From assembly GCF_002149965.1 (NCBI RefSeq), contig NZ_MSQB01000011.1:86203-150202 (forward strand): a stretch of 64,000 nt of DNA, given 5' to 3'. Under the pieces are notes generated by a model that made no database searches, was not told the origin of the DNA, and saw nothing but the letters and a program-made list of their open reading frames with translations. This document shows positions 53,822 to 63,029 of the stretch, one piece after another; the stretch's first letter is position 1; each line of letters starts with the position of its first letter. The stretch comes from Novosphingobium panipatense (GTDB lineage: Bacteria; Pseudomonadota; Alphaproteobacteria; Sphingomonadales; Sphingomonadaceae). Made by a program: the position numbers and the translations under genes.

Positions 53822-54361
53822 TTATCGAAAGGCCCCAGGACTTCCTCTCGTCTGCAAAACCTCCCTGAGCCCGTCATCATCCCTGTCCGCGAGCGCCAGC
53901 ATCGCCAGATAGGGATCGCCCTCCAGCCCCAGCACCCGCGCGAAGGCAGGCTCCGTCTTCGCCCCGGCCCGCCGGGCCGCCATGACGGCTTCGTGCAAGT
54001 CCGCACCGCCCAGCCGCAGCAGGCGCGCTTCCACCGCGAAGTGGCGCCAGCCGTGCTGCGCCTCCACCGGCTGCGCCTGGCCGAATATTTCGAACGGCAC
54101 CCCCGCCAGCGAAAACACCGCGATCACCGGGCGATCCGCCTTGCGCCACTGCCACATCGCGAAGTCTTCGAAGTCCCTGCAGGCGTCCCACAGGGCAGCG
54201 GCGAAAGCATCGGCATCGGGCGCGTGGCAGAGCACGTCGATGTCGCTGCCGGAGACCGCGAGGCCGAGCGGAAACGTGCCTGCGACGCGCGGATCGAACG
54301 AGGCAAGCCGCGTCAGGATGCCGCTGGCGGCCAGCGCCGCCCGCCAGTCGGGTTCGGTCAG
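53822..54361 (-). CDS. DUF4269-family protein
   Basis: This 179-residue protein of unknown function shows the DUF4269 pattern, including VAGTFPLGLAVSGSDIDVLCH, with the SDxD of a nucleotidyltransferase-like fold, and FEIFGQAQPVEAQHGWRHFAVEARLL. Starting at the only canonical codon near (GTG at 54235) would remove this motif. CTG at 54361, overlapping the adenine deaminase stop by four bases with GAGGGG upstream, restores it. I infer translational coupling with adenine deaminase. Its genetic link to purine deaminases is notable. Confidence 0.72.
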   Translation of the reverse strand: MTEPDWRAALAASGILTRLASFDPRVAGTFPLGLAVSGSDIDVLCHAPDADAFAAALWDACRDFEDFAMWQWRKADRPVIAVFSLAGVPFEIFGQAQPVEAQHGWRHFAVEARLLRLGGADLHEAVMAARRAGAKTEPAFARVLGLEGDPYLAMLALADRDDDGLREVLQTRGSPGAFR

Positions 54362-55374
54362 CGCCCCTCTTCCAGATAGGCGTCCAATCGGGCGAGATGG
54401 TCCGCCACCGCCGCGTCAGGCAGGAACGAGCCGGTGAAGCTGTTGCGCGCCAAAGTCGCCAGCGCCTCCCGGTCCAGCCCCCGCGCCGCCGCGATCGCGC
54501 GGTAGTTGTCCGCCACATAGCCCCCGAAATAGGCCGGGTCGTCGGAATTGACGGTGGCCTTGAGACCGTGGGCGAGCATGGCATCGATCGGGTGGTCGGC
54601 CAGATCCTCCACCACGCAGAGCTTGTGGTTGGAGAGCGGGCAGACCGTCAGCGTCATTTCCTCGCGCACCAGCCGTGCGATCAAGGCCGGGTCTTCCAGC
54701 GCGCGATTGCCGTGGTCGATACGGTGGACGCCCAGGACGTCCAGCGCCTGGTGGACATACTCAGGCGGGCCTTCCTCCCCGGCATGGGCCGTGATCTTCA
54801 GGCCCTTTTCGCGCGCGGCGGCAAAGACGCGGGCGAACTTCTCGGGCGGGTGGCCCAGTTCGGACGAATCGAGCCCCACCGCCTCGATCCGGTCCAGCCA
54901 GGGCTCGGCCTCCGCCAAGGTGGCGAAAGCGGCTTCCTCGGAAAGGTGGCGCAGGAACGAGAGGATCAGGCTGCTCGACATGCCGTGCTCGGCGCGCGCC
55001 GCTGCCATGGCGGAGAGCAGGCCCTCGATCACGTCTTCGAAAGGCACGCCGCGATCGGTATGGGTCTGGGGATCGAACATCAGCTCGGCATGAACCACGC
55101 CGTCGGCCGCCGCGCGTGCGAAGTAGGCGGCGGCAAGATCGTGGAAATCCTGCCGTTTCAGCAGCACGTTGGCGCCCGCGTAGTAGATGTCGAGAAAGTC
55201 CTGGAGATTCGAGAAATCGTAGGCCGCCCGCACCTCCTCCACGCTGGCGAAGGGGATCGATACGCCGTTGCGCTCCGCCAGAGCGAACATGAGTTCGGGT
55301 TCGAGGCTGCCTTCGATGTGGAGGTGAAGCTCGGCCTTGGGCAGGCCGGTGATGAAGCTGTCTAGGTCGGTCAT
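54358..55374 (-). CDS. Adenine deaminase (adenosine/AMP deaminase superfamily)
   Basis: The 338-residue zinc enzyme is closer to bacterial adenine deaminases (Pseudomonas PA0148 type) than to adenosine deaminase. Support comes from KAELHLHIEGSLEPELMFALAERN, FDPQTHTDRGVPFE, LDSSELGHPPEKF, HAGEEGPPEYV, VCPLSNHKLCVVEDL and NSDDPAYFGGY. It converts adenine to hypoxanthine. It overlaps guaD by four bases (ATGA). Confidence 0.9.
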   Translation of the reverse strand: MTDLDSFITGLPKAELHLHIEGSLEPELMFALAERNGVSIPFASVEEVRAAYDFSNLQDFLDIYYAGANVLLKRQDFHDLAAAYFARAAADGVVHAELMFDPQTHTDRGVPFEDVIEGLLSAMAAARAEHGMSSSLILSFLRHLSEEAAFATLAEAEPWLDRIEAVGLDSSELGHPPEKFARVFAAAREKGLKITAHAGEEGPPEYVHQALDVLGVHRIDHGNRALEDPALIARLVREEMTLTVCPLSNHKLCVVEDLADHPIDAMLAHGLKATVNSDDPAYFGGYVADNYRAIAAARGLDREALATLARNSFTGSFLPDAAVADHLARLDAYLEEGR

Positions 55375-56669
55375 GTCCTGTTCCCGTTCCGGGCCGCCCG
55401 GTGGACGAGGCGGCCCAGCAGATAAGTGCGCGCCACGGCGCGGTCGTCGCCGAGCACCTGCAACGCGAAGAGCCGCTGCGCAAGGTCCGCGCCTCGGGTG
55501 CGGCGGGAAAGCAGCGGCGTGGCTTGCGGGTCGAGGACGAGGAAATCGGCCTCCTGCCCCGGTTCCAGGCTGCCGACGCGGTCGGCGATATGCAGCAGCG
55601 CCGCGCTGCCTGCCGTCGCCAGCCAGAGCGCGCGAAAGGGGTCTAGCGCAGTGCCTTTCATCTGCCCCGCCTGATAGGCGATTCCCTGGGCATGAAGCAG
55701 CGAAAAGGTCGTGCCCGCGCCCACGTCGGTGCCGAGGCCGACGCGCAAACCGTGGCGCTGCGCCTGCTCGAAATCGAAGCAGCCGGAGCCGAGGAAAAAG
55801 TTGGAACTGGGGCAGACCGCGATCCCCGCGCCGCTTTCGTGCAGGCGGCGGCAGGCGCGATCGGACAAGTGGATGCCATGCGCGAAGACCGAGCGGCCGG
55901 TGACGAGCCCGAACCGGTCGTAGACGTCCAGATAGTCCGCCGCCTGCGGAAAGCGGGCAGCAACTTCGGTGCATTCGCGCCGGTTCTCGGCCAAGTGCGT
56001 GTGGAGGAGCACTTCGGGATGCGCGGCCAGCAAAGCCCCGGCGTCGGCCAGTTGCGCATCGGTGGACGCCAGCGCGAAGCGCGGGGTTATCGCATAGCCC
56101 AGCCGTCCCCGGCCCCGCCAGCGCCGGATCAGCGCCTCGCTGGCAGCGCGGCCCGATGCAAGGTCGTCGCGCAGGCCCTCCGGCCCCAGGTCCATCAGGA
56201 CCTTGCCGGAGACGATCCGCATGTCCCGCGCGCACGCCGCCTCGAACAGGGCATCGACCGATTGCTCGTGGACGGTGGGATAGACGAGCGCACTTGTCGT
56301 GCCGTTTCTCAGCAGTTCGTCCAGGAAGAAAGCCGCCACCCCGTCCGCATGGCCCTTGTCGGCGAAGGCCGTCTCGGCGGGGAAAATGTGCCGCTCCAGC
56401 CAGTCGAGCAGTTGCTCCCCGTGCGAGGCGATCCGGTCGGTCTGGGGGTAGTGGACATGGGCATCGACGAAGCCGGGCACAATCAGGCCGCTCAGGCTCT
56501 CCACCGGGATCTGCGGAAATCGGGCGATCAGTTCGGCATAGGCCCCGCGCGCCACGACCACGCCGTCCTCCACCACCAGAAGGCCGTCGGGCTCGTGCCG
56601 AACGGCTTCGGGATCGCCCGTGGGGTCGCGGGAAACGGAGAGGATTGCGGCGCGGAAGGCGTGGATCAT
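55371..56669 (-). CDS. guaD: Guanine deaminase
   Basis: The 432-residue amidohydrolase deaminates guanine to xanthine. Metal-binding motifs are PGFVDAHVHYPQTD, HTHLAENRRECTEV, FAHGIHLSD and GLGTDVGAGTTFSLL, as in bacterial guanine deaminases. It is followed directly by the adenine deaminase gene and preceded by a purine permease, forming a salvage operon on the minus strand. Confidence 0.94.
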   Translation of the reverse strand: MIHAFRAAILSVSRDPTGDPEAVRHEPDGLLVVEDGVVVARGAYAELIARFPQIPVESLSGLIVPGFVDAHVHYPQTDRIASHGEQLLDWLERHIFPAETAFADKGHADGVAAFFLDELLRNGTTSALVYPTVHEQSVDALFEAACARDMRIVSGKVLMDLGPEGLRDDLASGRAASEALIRRWRGRGRLGYAITPRFALASTDAQLADAGALLAAHPEVLLHTHLAENRRECTEVAARFPQAADYLDVYDRFGLVTGRSVFAHGIHLSDRACRRLHESGAGIAVCPSSNFFLGSGCFDFEQAQRHGLRVGLGTDVGAGTTFSLLHAQGIAYQAGQMKGTALDPFRALWLATAGSAALLHIADRVGSLEPGQEADFLVLDPQATPLLSRRTRGADLAQRLFALQVLGDDRAVARTYLLGRLVHRAARNGNRT

Positions 56670-56717
56670 CCGCTTTTTACTAGGGCGTAAACTCCCGGAT
56701 GACGAGAGCGCGCTTGC

Positions 56718-58082
56718 TCACCCTCCCGCCAGCCATGCGAAGCGGGCGACGAAGACCAGCGCCAGCAGCAGCAGGAACCAGTCCTTCCGCTCGATGGTCC
56801 CGCGCACCAGCTTGAGCAGGGCATGGGCGGTGATGCCGAAGGCCAGGCCGTTGGCGATCGAGAACGTGAAGGGGATCATGGCCACGGTCAGGAAGGCCGG
56901 GATCGCCGCCAGCGGATCCTCCCATTGCACTTCGGTGAGCGGCAGCAGCATGAGCCCGCCAACTATGATCAGCGCAGGCGCCGTGGCCGCCAGCGGGATG
57001 ACTTGCGCATAAGGCGCCACGAACATGGTCGCAAGGAACAACAGGCCGGTCACGACCGCGGTAAGCCCCGTGCGCCCGCCCGCCTGCACGCCTGCCGCGC
57101 TCTCGACATAGCTCGTCACCGTGCTGGTCCCCGCCATGGAGCCGACGATGGTGGCGGCGGCGTCAGTCATGAGGATGCGGTTGAGGCGCAGGATACGCCC
57201 CTGCCCGTCGATCAGACCGGCCCGCTTGGTGACGGCCACGAGCGTGCCGATATTGTCGAACAGGTCGACGAAGAGGAACACGAAGAGGATCTCGAACAGG
57301 CCGAGGCCATGGCTGCCGGAGAGTCCGAATACACCCGCAAGGTCCAGCTTGAAGGCGGTGCCGGTCAGCGCTTCCAGCGAATAGGGCTCCGGGTGGACCG
57401 ATACGAGGCCGAAGAGCCAGCCCAGCGCGGTCGTGGCCAGAATGCCGATCAGCATGGCGCCGCGCACGTTCCATACCGAAAGTGCGCCGATCAGCACCAG
57501 CCCGAACAGCGCCAGCGCCGCGCCCGGCGCCTTGAGGTTCCCCAGCGCGACGATCGTGGCGGGATCGGCCACGACGATGCCCGCGCTCTTGAGCCCGACG
57601 AAACCGATGAAAAGCCCGATCCCGCCCGCGACGGCGGCAAAGAGATATTGCGGGATCGAGGAGACGATGAGCTGGCGCACGCCGGTGACGGTCAGTGCCA
57701 GGAAAGCCACGCCCGAAAGGAACACGCAGCCCAGCGCCACCGGCCAGGGCACGCCCATCTGCTGGACGACGGTGAAGCTGAAGTAGGCATTGAGCCCCAT
57801 GCCGGGCGCCAGCGCCAGCGGCGTATTGGCAACCAGCCCCATCAGGATCGACGCGAATGCCGCCGCGAAGCAGGTCGCCGCCGCCACCGAGGCCACCGGC
57901 ATGCCCGCCGCGCCCAGGATCGCGGGGTTGACCAGCACGATATAGGCCATCGTCAGGAAGGTTGTCGTGCCCGCGAGCACTTCGGTACGGGCATCGGTGC
58001 CACGCGCGCTCAGGGCGAAGCGGCGTTCCAGCAGACCGCGTTCCGGCAGGCCATTGGGCTCGATTTCGGTCCGGCTCCGCAT
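56718..58082 (-). CDS. Purine permease, AzgA type (NCS2 family)
   Basis: The 454-residue inner-membrane transporter has about 12-14 TM helices. The N-terminus RTEVLAGTTTFLTMAYIVLVNPAIL and the substrate region LFDNIGTLVAVTKRAGLID are typical of adenine/guanine/hypoxanthine permeases (AzgA/PbuG). It lies 48 bp upstream of guaD on the same strand, so it is probably the first gene of permease-guaD-adenine deaminase-DUF4269. Confidence 0.92.
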   Translation of the reverse strand: MRSRTEIEPNGLPERGLLERRFALSARGTDARTEVLAGTTTFLTMAYIVLVNPAILGAAGMPVASVAAATCFAAAFASILMGLVANTPLALAPGMGLNAYFSFTVVQQMGVPWPVALGCVFLSGVAFLALTVTGVRQLIVSSIPQYLFAAVAGGIGLFIGFVGLKSAGIVVADPATIVALGNLKAPGAALALFGLVLIGALSVWNVRGAMLIGILATTALGWLFGLVSVHPEPYSLEALTGTAFKLDLAGVFGLSGSHGLGLFEILFVFLFVDLFDNIGTLVAVTKRAGLIDGQGRILRLNRILMTDAAATIVGSMAGTSTVTSYVESAAGVQAGGRTGLTAVVTGLLFLATMFVAPYAQVIPLAATAPALIIVGGLMLLPLTEVQWEDPLAAIPAFLTVAMIPFTFSIANGLAFGITAHALLKLVRGTIERKDWFLLLLALVFVARFAWLAGG

Positions 58083-58175
58083 CGCGTCCTGGCTTCCCCT
58101 GGAAAGGTTCGATTACTCGCCCCCTCCTATCCACAATTGCCGGATGCTGCCAACGCTTCGTACCCTGGGGAGAGA

Positions 58176-59435
58176 CTACGCAGGCTCCTCCACCCACTCT
58201 CGCCGCAATGCCGGACCGGCAAGGCTCATCAGCAGCGCCGCCAGCAGGTAGAGCCCGAGCCCGATCAGCATCGAATAGCGCAGCGATTCCGCGCCATAGA
58301 CCGGCGCCAGCGCCTTCGACAGCGCGCCCAGGGCATAGATCCCGCCGCCAAGGCCGATCAGATTGTTGATGAGCAGGAACAGTGCCGAAGCCGTTGCCCG
58401 CGCAGGGGGCGGGACGAGGTGCTGGACGGCGCTCGTCACCGGGCCGAGCCATACATAGGCCAGCGCCTGCGGCACCAGGAACAGCAGGAAGGCGAGCGGC
58501 ACGCTGGAGGTCCAGATCCCGCCCGCGAACAGCGGCACGGCGGCGACATAGGCCAGAGCCGGAACCCGGCCGTACCAGGCCCGGTCGCCCTTGCCGAGAC
58601 GGTCGGCCAGCAGCCCGCCCATGAGCACGCCCGCCGTCCCGCCGATCAGCAGGACCGCACCGATGAACCACGAAGTCTGGACGAGATCGAGCGCGAAACT
58701 GCGCTGGAGCAGGCTCGGCAACCAGAAGGCCAGGCCGTAGCCCAGCATCGAACTGGAAGCGGCGCCGAAACTCAGCAGCCAGAAAGCCCGCTTGCGGGCG
58801 AGCAGCGCCGCCACTTCGCCGAAGCGAACCGCAGGCGCGGTCGTGACGACGCGGGGCTTGTCCCTGACCACCAGCTTGAACAGCGGCGCGATCAACAGTC
58901 CTGCCAGGCCCACGGCGACGAAGGCCGCGCGCCAGTCCACCCGCGCCGCGACGTAACCTCCCGCCAGCACCCCCATCGCCGAACCGAGCGGAATGCCCAG
59001 CGAATAGACCGAGAGCGCGAAGGCCCGCCGCTCGCTGGGGAAATGATCGCCGATCACGGCATAGGACGGCGCGACGCCGCCCGCCTCGCCTACCCCCACG
59101 CCGAGCCGGGCCAGGAAGATATGCCAGAACCCCGTGGCCGCCCCGCACAAGGCGGTGAACAGGCTCCAGACCACCAGCGAACCGGTAATGACCCAGGAGC
59201 GGCTGGTGCGATCGGCCAGCCAGGCGAGGGGCACCCCAAGCGTGGAGTAGAGCATGGCGAACGCCAGACCGCCCAGCATGCCCATCTGCGCATCGTCGAG
59301 ACCCAGTTCCTGCTGGATCGGCGCCGCCAGGATCGCGAGGATCTGGCGGTCCACGAAATTGAAGATGTAGACCAGCAGCAGCATCGCCAGCACCAGCCGG
59401 GGCGATGCCGCGCGGGACGCACTTTTATCGTTCAT
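58176..59435 (-). CDS. MFS transporter, spinster-like
   Basis: The 419-residue major facilitator has twelve TM helices. The first contains YIFNFVDRQILAILAAPIQQELGLDDAQMGMLGGLAFA, the hallmark of the spinster-type/ACS group common in sphingomonads. AGAGG lies just before the ATG at 59435. It is the last gene of a TonB-receptor, hydrolase and permease series, so it probably moves the receptor's substrate or the hydrolysis product across the inner membrane. Confidence 0.88.
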   Translation of the reverse strand: MNDKSASRAASPRLVLAMLLLVYIFNFVDRQILAILAAPIQQELGLDDAQMGMLGGLAFAMLYSTLGVPLAWLADRTSRSWVITGSLVVWSLFTALCGAATGFWHIFLARLGVGVGEAGGVAPSYAVIGDHFPSERRAFALSVYSLGIPLGSAMGVLAGGYVAARVDWRAAFVAVGLAGLLIAPLFKLVVRDKPRVVTTAPAVRFGEVAALLARKRAFWLLSFGAASSSMLGYGLAFWLPSLLQRSFALDLVQTSWFIGAVLLIGGTAGVLMGGLLADRLGKGDRAWYGRVPALAYVAAVPLFAGGIWTSSVPLAFLLFLVPQALAYVWLGPVTSAVQHLVPPPARATASALFLLINNLIGLGGGIYALGALSKALAPVYGAESLRYSMLIGLGLYLLAALLMSLAGPALRREWVEEPA

Positions 59436-59512
59436 CGTCAGCCTCTTTCGTCGTCCCGGATTTTTCGAAAGCGGGAAGGCACCCGCGTCCTGCCGCAATG
59501 TGGGTTGTTCAT

Positions 59513-59545
59513 GGCCAGCGGTCCCGGATCAAGTCCGGGATGACG
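59513..59545. repeat. Dispersed palindromic 33-bp repeat, copy 2
   Basis: This is the exact reverse complement of the element at 42942-42974. It lies across the end of the hydrolase coding region, so the last residues of that gene may have been supplied by the repeat. Confidence 0.85.
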
Positions 59546-60410
59546 GGACCTGCTCTCGCAGAAACGCAGAGATCGCCGCCAGAGCGGGCAATTCGTCGAG
59601 AATCGGTGCGTGACCGACGCGCGGCACTTCTACCGCGGCGAAAGGCCCCGCGTGGCGCTGCGCCATCTCCCTCACCGTCCCGGCGGAAAGCAGATCGGAT
59701 AACGCCCCGCGCACGACCAGTACCGGGGCCGCATCCAGCAGGTCCCACAAGGGCCAGAGATCGGGCGACACGGTCTGCGGCGCGTCCCCGTCCATACCTT
59801 GCGATATCGCCGGGTCGTAAGCGAAGGACACGGTTCCGTCCGCATTCTCGCGGCAGGTCCTGCGGGCGAAGGAGAGCCAGTCCGCACCGCCGAAATCCGG
59901 GAAAGCGGCAGCGTTGACGGCGCGGCACCGCGCCGCCACTTCCTGCCACGAGGCCATCGTCCTGCCCGCGCCGACATAGCCCTGGATCCGCGCGAGACCT
60001 GCGGGGTCCAGCACCGGGCCGATGTCGTTGAACACGAAACCGGCAGCAAGCTCAGGCCGCAGGGCATTCATCACCATGGCCATGAGCCCCCCCATCGACG
60101 TGCCGATCAGGCAGGCGCGGGTCACGCCGAGGCCGTCCAGCAGCGCCAACATGTCCTGCGCATAGACGTCCGGCCGGTACTGCGAGGGGTTGGGGTCCCA
60201 CTGGGAGAGCCCCCGCCCGCGCTGGTCCGGCACGATGAGGCGATATCGTCCGGCGAGATGCGCGGCGAGCGGCTCGAAATCGGCGCTGTTTCGGGTGAGG
60301 CCGTGCATCAGCAGCAGATCGGGCGCCCCTGCCTCTCGCGCCGGATAGTCGCGCGCGGCAAGATCGAGCCTCCCGCAGGCGCTGCGGTAGCGGTGGAGGC
60401 GGTATTCCAT
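59529..60410 (-). CDS. Alpha/beta hydrolase
   Basis: The 293-residue cytosolic serine hydrolase has LLMHGLTRNSADFEPLAAHLAGRYRLIVPDQRGRGLS, the nucleophile elbow GTSMGG (Ser about 100) and the catalytic His region VGHAPILDE. Substrates of this group are typically lactones, esters or enol compounds. The C-terminus is encoded within the dispersed repeat at 59513-59545, which may have lengthened the protein. It sits between the TonB-dependent receptor and the MFS permease. Confidence 0.88.
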   Translation of the reverse strand: MEYRLHRYRSACGRLDLAARDYPAREAGAPDLLLMHGLTRNSADFEPLAAHLAGRYRLIVPDQRGRGLSQWDPNPSQYRPDVYAQDMLALLDGLGVTRACLIGTSMGGLMAMVMNALRPELAAGFVFNDIGPVLDPAGLARIQGYVGAGRTMASWQEVAARCRAVNAAAFPDFGGADWLSFARRTCRENADGTVSFAYDPAISQGMDGDAPQTVSPDLWPLWDLLDAAPVLVVRGALSDLLSAGTVREMAQRHAGPFAAVEVPRVGHAPILDELPALAAISAFLREQVPSSRT

Positions 60411-60514
60411 GGCGGCATTGTCCTTTCGCCCCGGAAACGGGCACGATGAAGGGCTGAAACGTTTGGCGGCGGTGATGGGCCTCACCTTCCCCGGATGAGG
60501 CCCACCCGGCGTGA

Positions 60515-62917
60515 TCAGAACTGCAAGGTGCCGGTCACGAAGACCTGCCGCGGGTTGCCGTAGAACGCCGTCAGCGTGCCTTCCTTGCCCAGCGAAGGGA
60601 TCATGTTGCCGCTGCCGTCGCGCAGGATCGTGCCGGTAACCGGATCGGCCCGCATGAAAGTATAGCCCGAAGTCTTGTATTCCTTGTCGAGAATGTTCTT
60701 GCCGTGGACGCCCAGGCTCCAGAGCCCGCCCGGCGCGGTGTAGACCAGGCTGGCATCGAGCAGGGCATAGCCCTTCTGGTCGATATAGGGGTTCGGAATC
60801 TCGAACTGGTAGGTCTTGCTGCGATAGGACAGCGTGGTGTTGAGCGAGACGTCGCCCTCGCCCACCGGGGCGTTGTAGGCCAGAGTCGCGCTGGTGGTCC
60901 ACTTCGGCGTGTTCTGGACCTTGCGGTAATCGGCCACGTCCACCGGGCCGACGCCGGGCACCTGGGTGATATATTCCTTGTAGCGGGCATGGATATAGCC
61001 CACCGATCCCGAAAGGTTGATGCGGTCGCCCGCGGTCATCAGGTTCTGCGCCAGGCGGGCATTGGCCTCGAACTCGGCGCCGTCGATCTTCGCCTTGCCG
61101 GCATTGGTGATCACGCCGCAGAAGGTGGGCAGCCCGTTCACGGTGCAGCCCGAGGATCCGGGGATCTGGACGTCCTTGTAGTCCATGTGGAAAGCGGCCA
61201 GCGCCACGTAGAGTCCGCCGCCGAAGAGATTGCCCTTGTAGCCGATCTCGTAGCTGTTCACCGTTTCCGGCTTGAAGCTGAGATAGTCGGCCACTTCGCT
61301 GTCTTCGCGAATGCCGTCTCCGTTGAGGTCCGGCGCGTTCACGCCGATGCCGCGCGGGTCGAAGCCGCCGCCCTTGAAGCCCTGCGAATAGCTGGCGTAG
61401 ATATTGTGGTCCGGCGTCGGCTTGAAGCTGAACGAGGCGCGCGGGGTGAATTTCTTGAACACCGCCTTGCCCGAGAAATTCGTGTCCGGCGCTCCGAACG
61501 GCACGCCAAGGCCGCCGAAGACCGGCGATCCGCCGCCCAGATAGTTCTGCCGCAGGATCTGCGCCTTGCGTTCGTCCCAGGTGTATCGGCCACCGACGGC
61601 CAAACTGAGCTGGTCGGTGAAGTCGAACGTGAAATCGCCGAAGACCGCCCAGGTGCTGGTATCGACATCGGCCTGCGTGAACGCGGTCAAGCCGTTCAGC
61701 GCCGTGAACAGGCGCACGTCGAAAGCGGTATCCGCCTTGGCGCCAAGGTAATAGGCACCGATCATGCCCTGTATCCAGCTGCCGTTGTCGTAGAGCAGCT
61801 GGAATTCCTGGCTGACCTGCTCGTTGTCGTAATAGGCCGGTACGTCCACGTCGACGGCGGGCAGTGCGTCGAAGTCGATCGGAGAGGCGCTCCTGTCCTT
61901 GCGCCAGGCGCTGATCGAGCGGAACGTCAGCGCGTCGCTGAGATCCGCGCTGGCATTGATGGCGAAACCGTAGGCCTTCACGTCCTGCCGGGGATCGATG
62001 AGGCCGCCCTGGCTGTCGAACACGTCATCCAGCACCGGCGTGCCGGAAACCATGGCGGGGATCAGGCGATGGCCGCCGCGCGTGTTGGACTTGTCGCGCG
62101 TGTAGTCGCCCGAAATGCGGATCAGCACCGGCTGGCCGTTGCCGCCGATCTCCACGGTGCCGCGCCCGGCCCAGACGTCCTTGTTGTAGTTCTCTTCCCC
62201 GGTGGTCAGGTTCCTGCCGAAGCCCCCGCGCGACAGGCGCGCCACCGAGCCGCCGACGCGCACGAGATCGGTGATCGGGGTCGAGACCGTCAGCACGCCG
62301 TCGGCCTGGTCGTACGTGCCGTAAGTACCGCGCAACTTGAGCGAGAAATGGTCCGGCAGCTCCCGCGTCACGTACTTCACCGCGCCGCCGATGGTATTGC
62401 GGCCATAGAGCGTGCCCTGCGGTCCGCGCAGCACTTCGATGCGCTCCACGTCGTAGATGTCGAGCACGGCCGCCTGCGGACGGTTGAGATAGACATCGTC
62501 CAGATAGATGCCCACGCCCTGTTCGAAGCCGGAGACCGGATCCTGCTGGCCGATGCCGCGAATGAAGGCGGAAAGCGTGGAGTTGGTGCCGCGCGAGACT
62601 TCCAGCGTGACGTTGGGCGTGGACTGGGCGATGTCGGTGATGTCGAGCGCGCCGGACTTGGCAAGCTGGTCGCCGCTGAAGCTGGTGACGGCGATCGGCA
62701 CGTCCACCAGCCGCTCCTCGCGCCGACGCGCGGTGACGACGATCTCGCCGGTGCTCACCTCGCCGGTCGCAGCGGCCTGACCCTGGGTTTGCGCGGAAGC
62801 TTGGGCCTGCACCTCCTGGGCGGCGGCAGGCATGGCGCCGCCCCCGATCGATGCCAGCACCAGCAGGCTGGATCCCCTGGCGCCCAACCATCTGCCGCCG
62901 AAACGCGCCTTGTGCAT
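60515..62917 (-). CDS. TonB-dependent receptor
   Basis: The 800-residue outer-membrane receptor has a signal peptide (LLVLASIGGGAMPAAAQE), a TonB-box-like segment (EIVVTARRRE), a plug domain (LDITDIAQSTPNVTLEVSR ... VERIEVLRGPQGTLYGRNTIGGAVKYVT) and a beta-barrel. It ends with Phe (VFVTGTLQF), as usual. GGGAG lies eight bases before the ATG at 62917; an in-frame ATG at 62932 is an alternative. It belongs to the large iron-independent receptor group of sphingomonads, and the ligand is probably small and aromatic or terpenoid, by inference. It is divergent from the TetR gene. Confidence 0.92.
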   Translation of the reverse strand: MHKARFGGRWLGARGSSLLVLASIGGGAMPAAAQEVQAQASAQTQGQAAATGEVSTGEIVVTARRREERLVDVPIAVTSFSGDQLAKSGALDITDIAQSTPNVTLEVSRGTNSTLSAFIRGIGQQDPVSGFEQGVGIYLDDVYLNRPQAAVLDIYDVERIEVLRGPQGTLYGRNTIGGAVKYVTRELPDHFSLKLRGTYGTYDQADGVLTVSTPITDLVRVGGSVARLSRGGFGRNLTTGEENYNKDVWAGRGTVEIGGNGQPVLIRISGDYTRDKSNTRGGHRLIPAMVSGTPVLDDVFDSQGGLIDPRQDVKAYGFAINASADLSDALTFRSISAWRKDRSASPIDFDALPAVDVDVPAYYDNEQVSQEFQLLYDNGSWIQGMIGAYYLGAKADTAFDVRLFTALNGLTAFTQADVDTSTWAVFGDFTFDFTDQLSLAVGGRYTWDERKAQILRQNYLGGGSPVFGGLGVPFGAPDTNFSGKAVFKKFTPRASFSFKPTPDHNIYASYSQGFKGGGFDPRGIGVNAPDLNGDGIREDSEVADYLSFKPETVNSYEIGYKGNLFGGGLYVALAAFHMDYKDVQIPGSSGCTVNGLPTFCGVITNAGKAKIDGAEFEANARLAQNLMTAGDRINLSGSVGYIHARYKEYITQVPGVGPVDVADYRKVQNTPKWTTSATLAYNAPVGEGDVSLNTTLSYRSKTYQFEIPNPYIDQKGYALLDASLVYTAPGGLWSLGVHGKNILDKEYKTSGYTFMRADPVTGTILRDGSGNMIPSLGKEGTLTAFYGNPRQVFVTGTLQF

Positions 62918-62960
62918 CACTGTTACTCCCATCGTATATTTATCTTGTCCGCCCCTCATA

Positions 62961-62994
62961 TTGAAACATGAACCGTCTTTCAACATTGAAGGTT
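62961..62994. promoter_or_regulatory. Candidate TetR operator with three TTGAAA-type half-sites
   Basis: TTGAAA (62961), TTTCAA (62978) and TTGAAG (62986) lie in the gap between the receptor and TetR genes. TTCAA-CA-TTGAA forms a tight palindrome, flanked by AACC and GGTT (62971-62994). Confidence 0.45.
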
Positions 62995-63029
62995 TGCCAA
63001 GGTGTCGATCAGGGTCTAACTGTGCCTTC

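Noticed and set aside
56823..59543. Very long plus-strand frame (906 codons) opposite the purine permease and MFS genes
   Set aside because: Composition is dominated by Arg/Gln/His/Glu low complexity, a reverse-complement shadow. The minus strand encodes well-known transporters.
60704..62971. Plus-strand 755-codon frame opposite the TonB-dependent receptor
   Set aside because: Shadow of the receptor gene; no recognisable domain.
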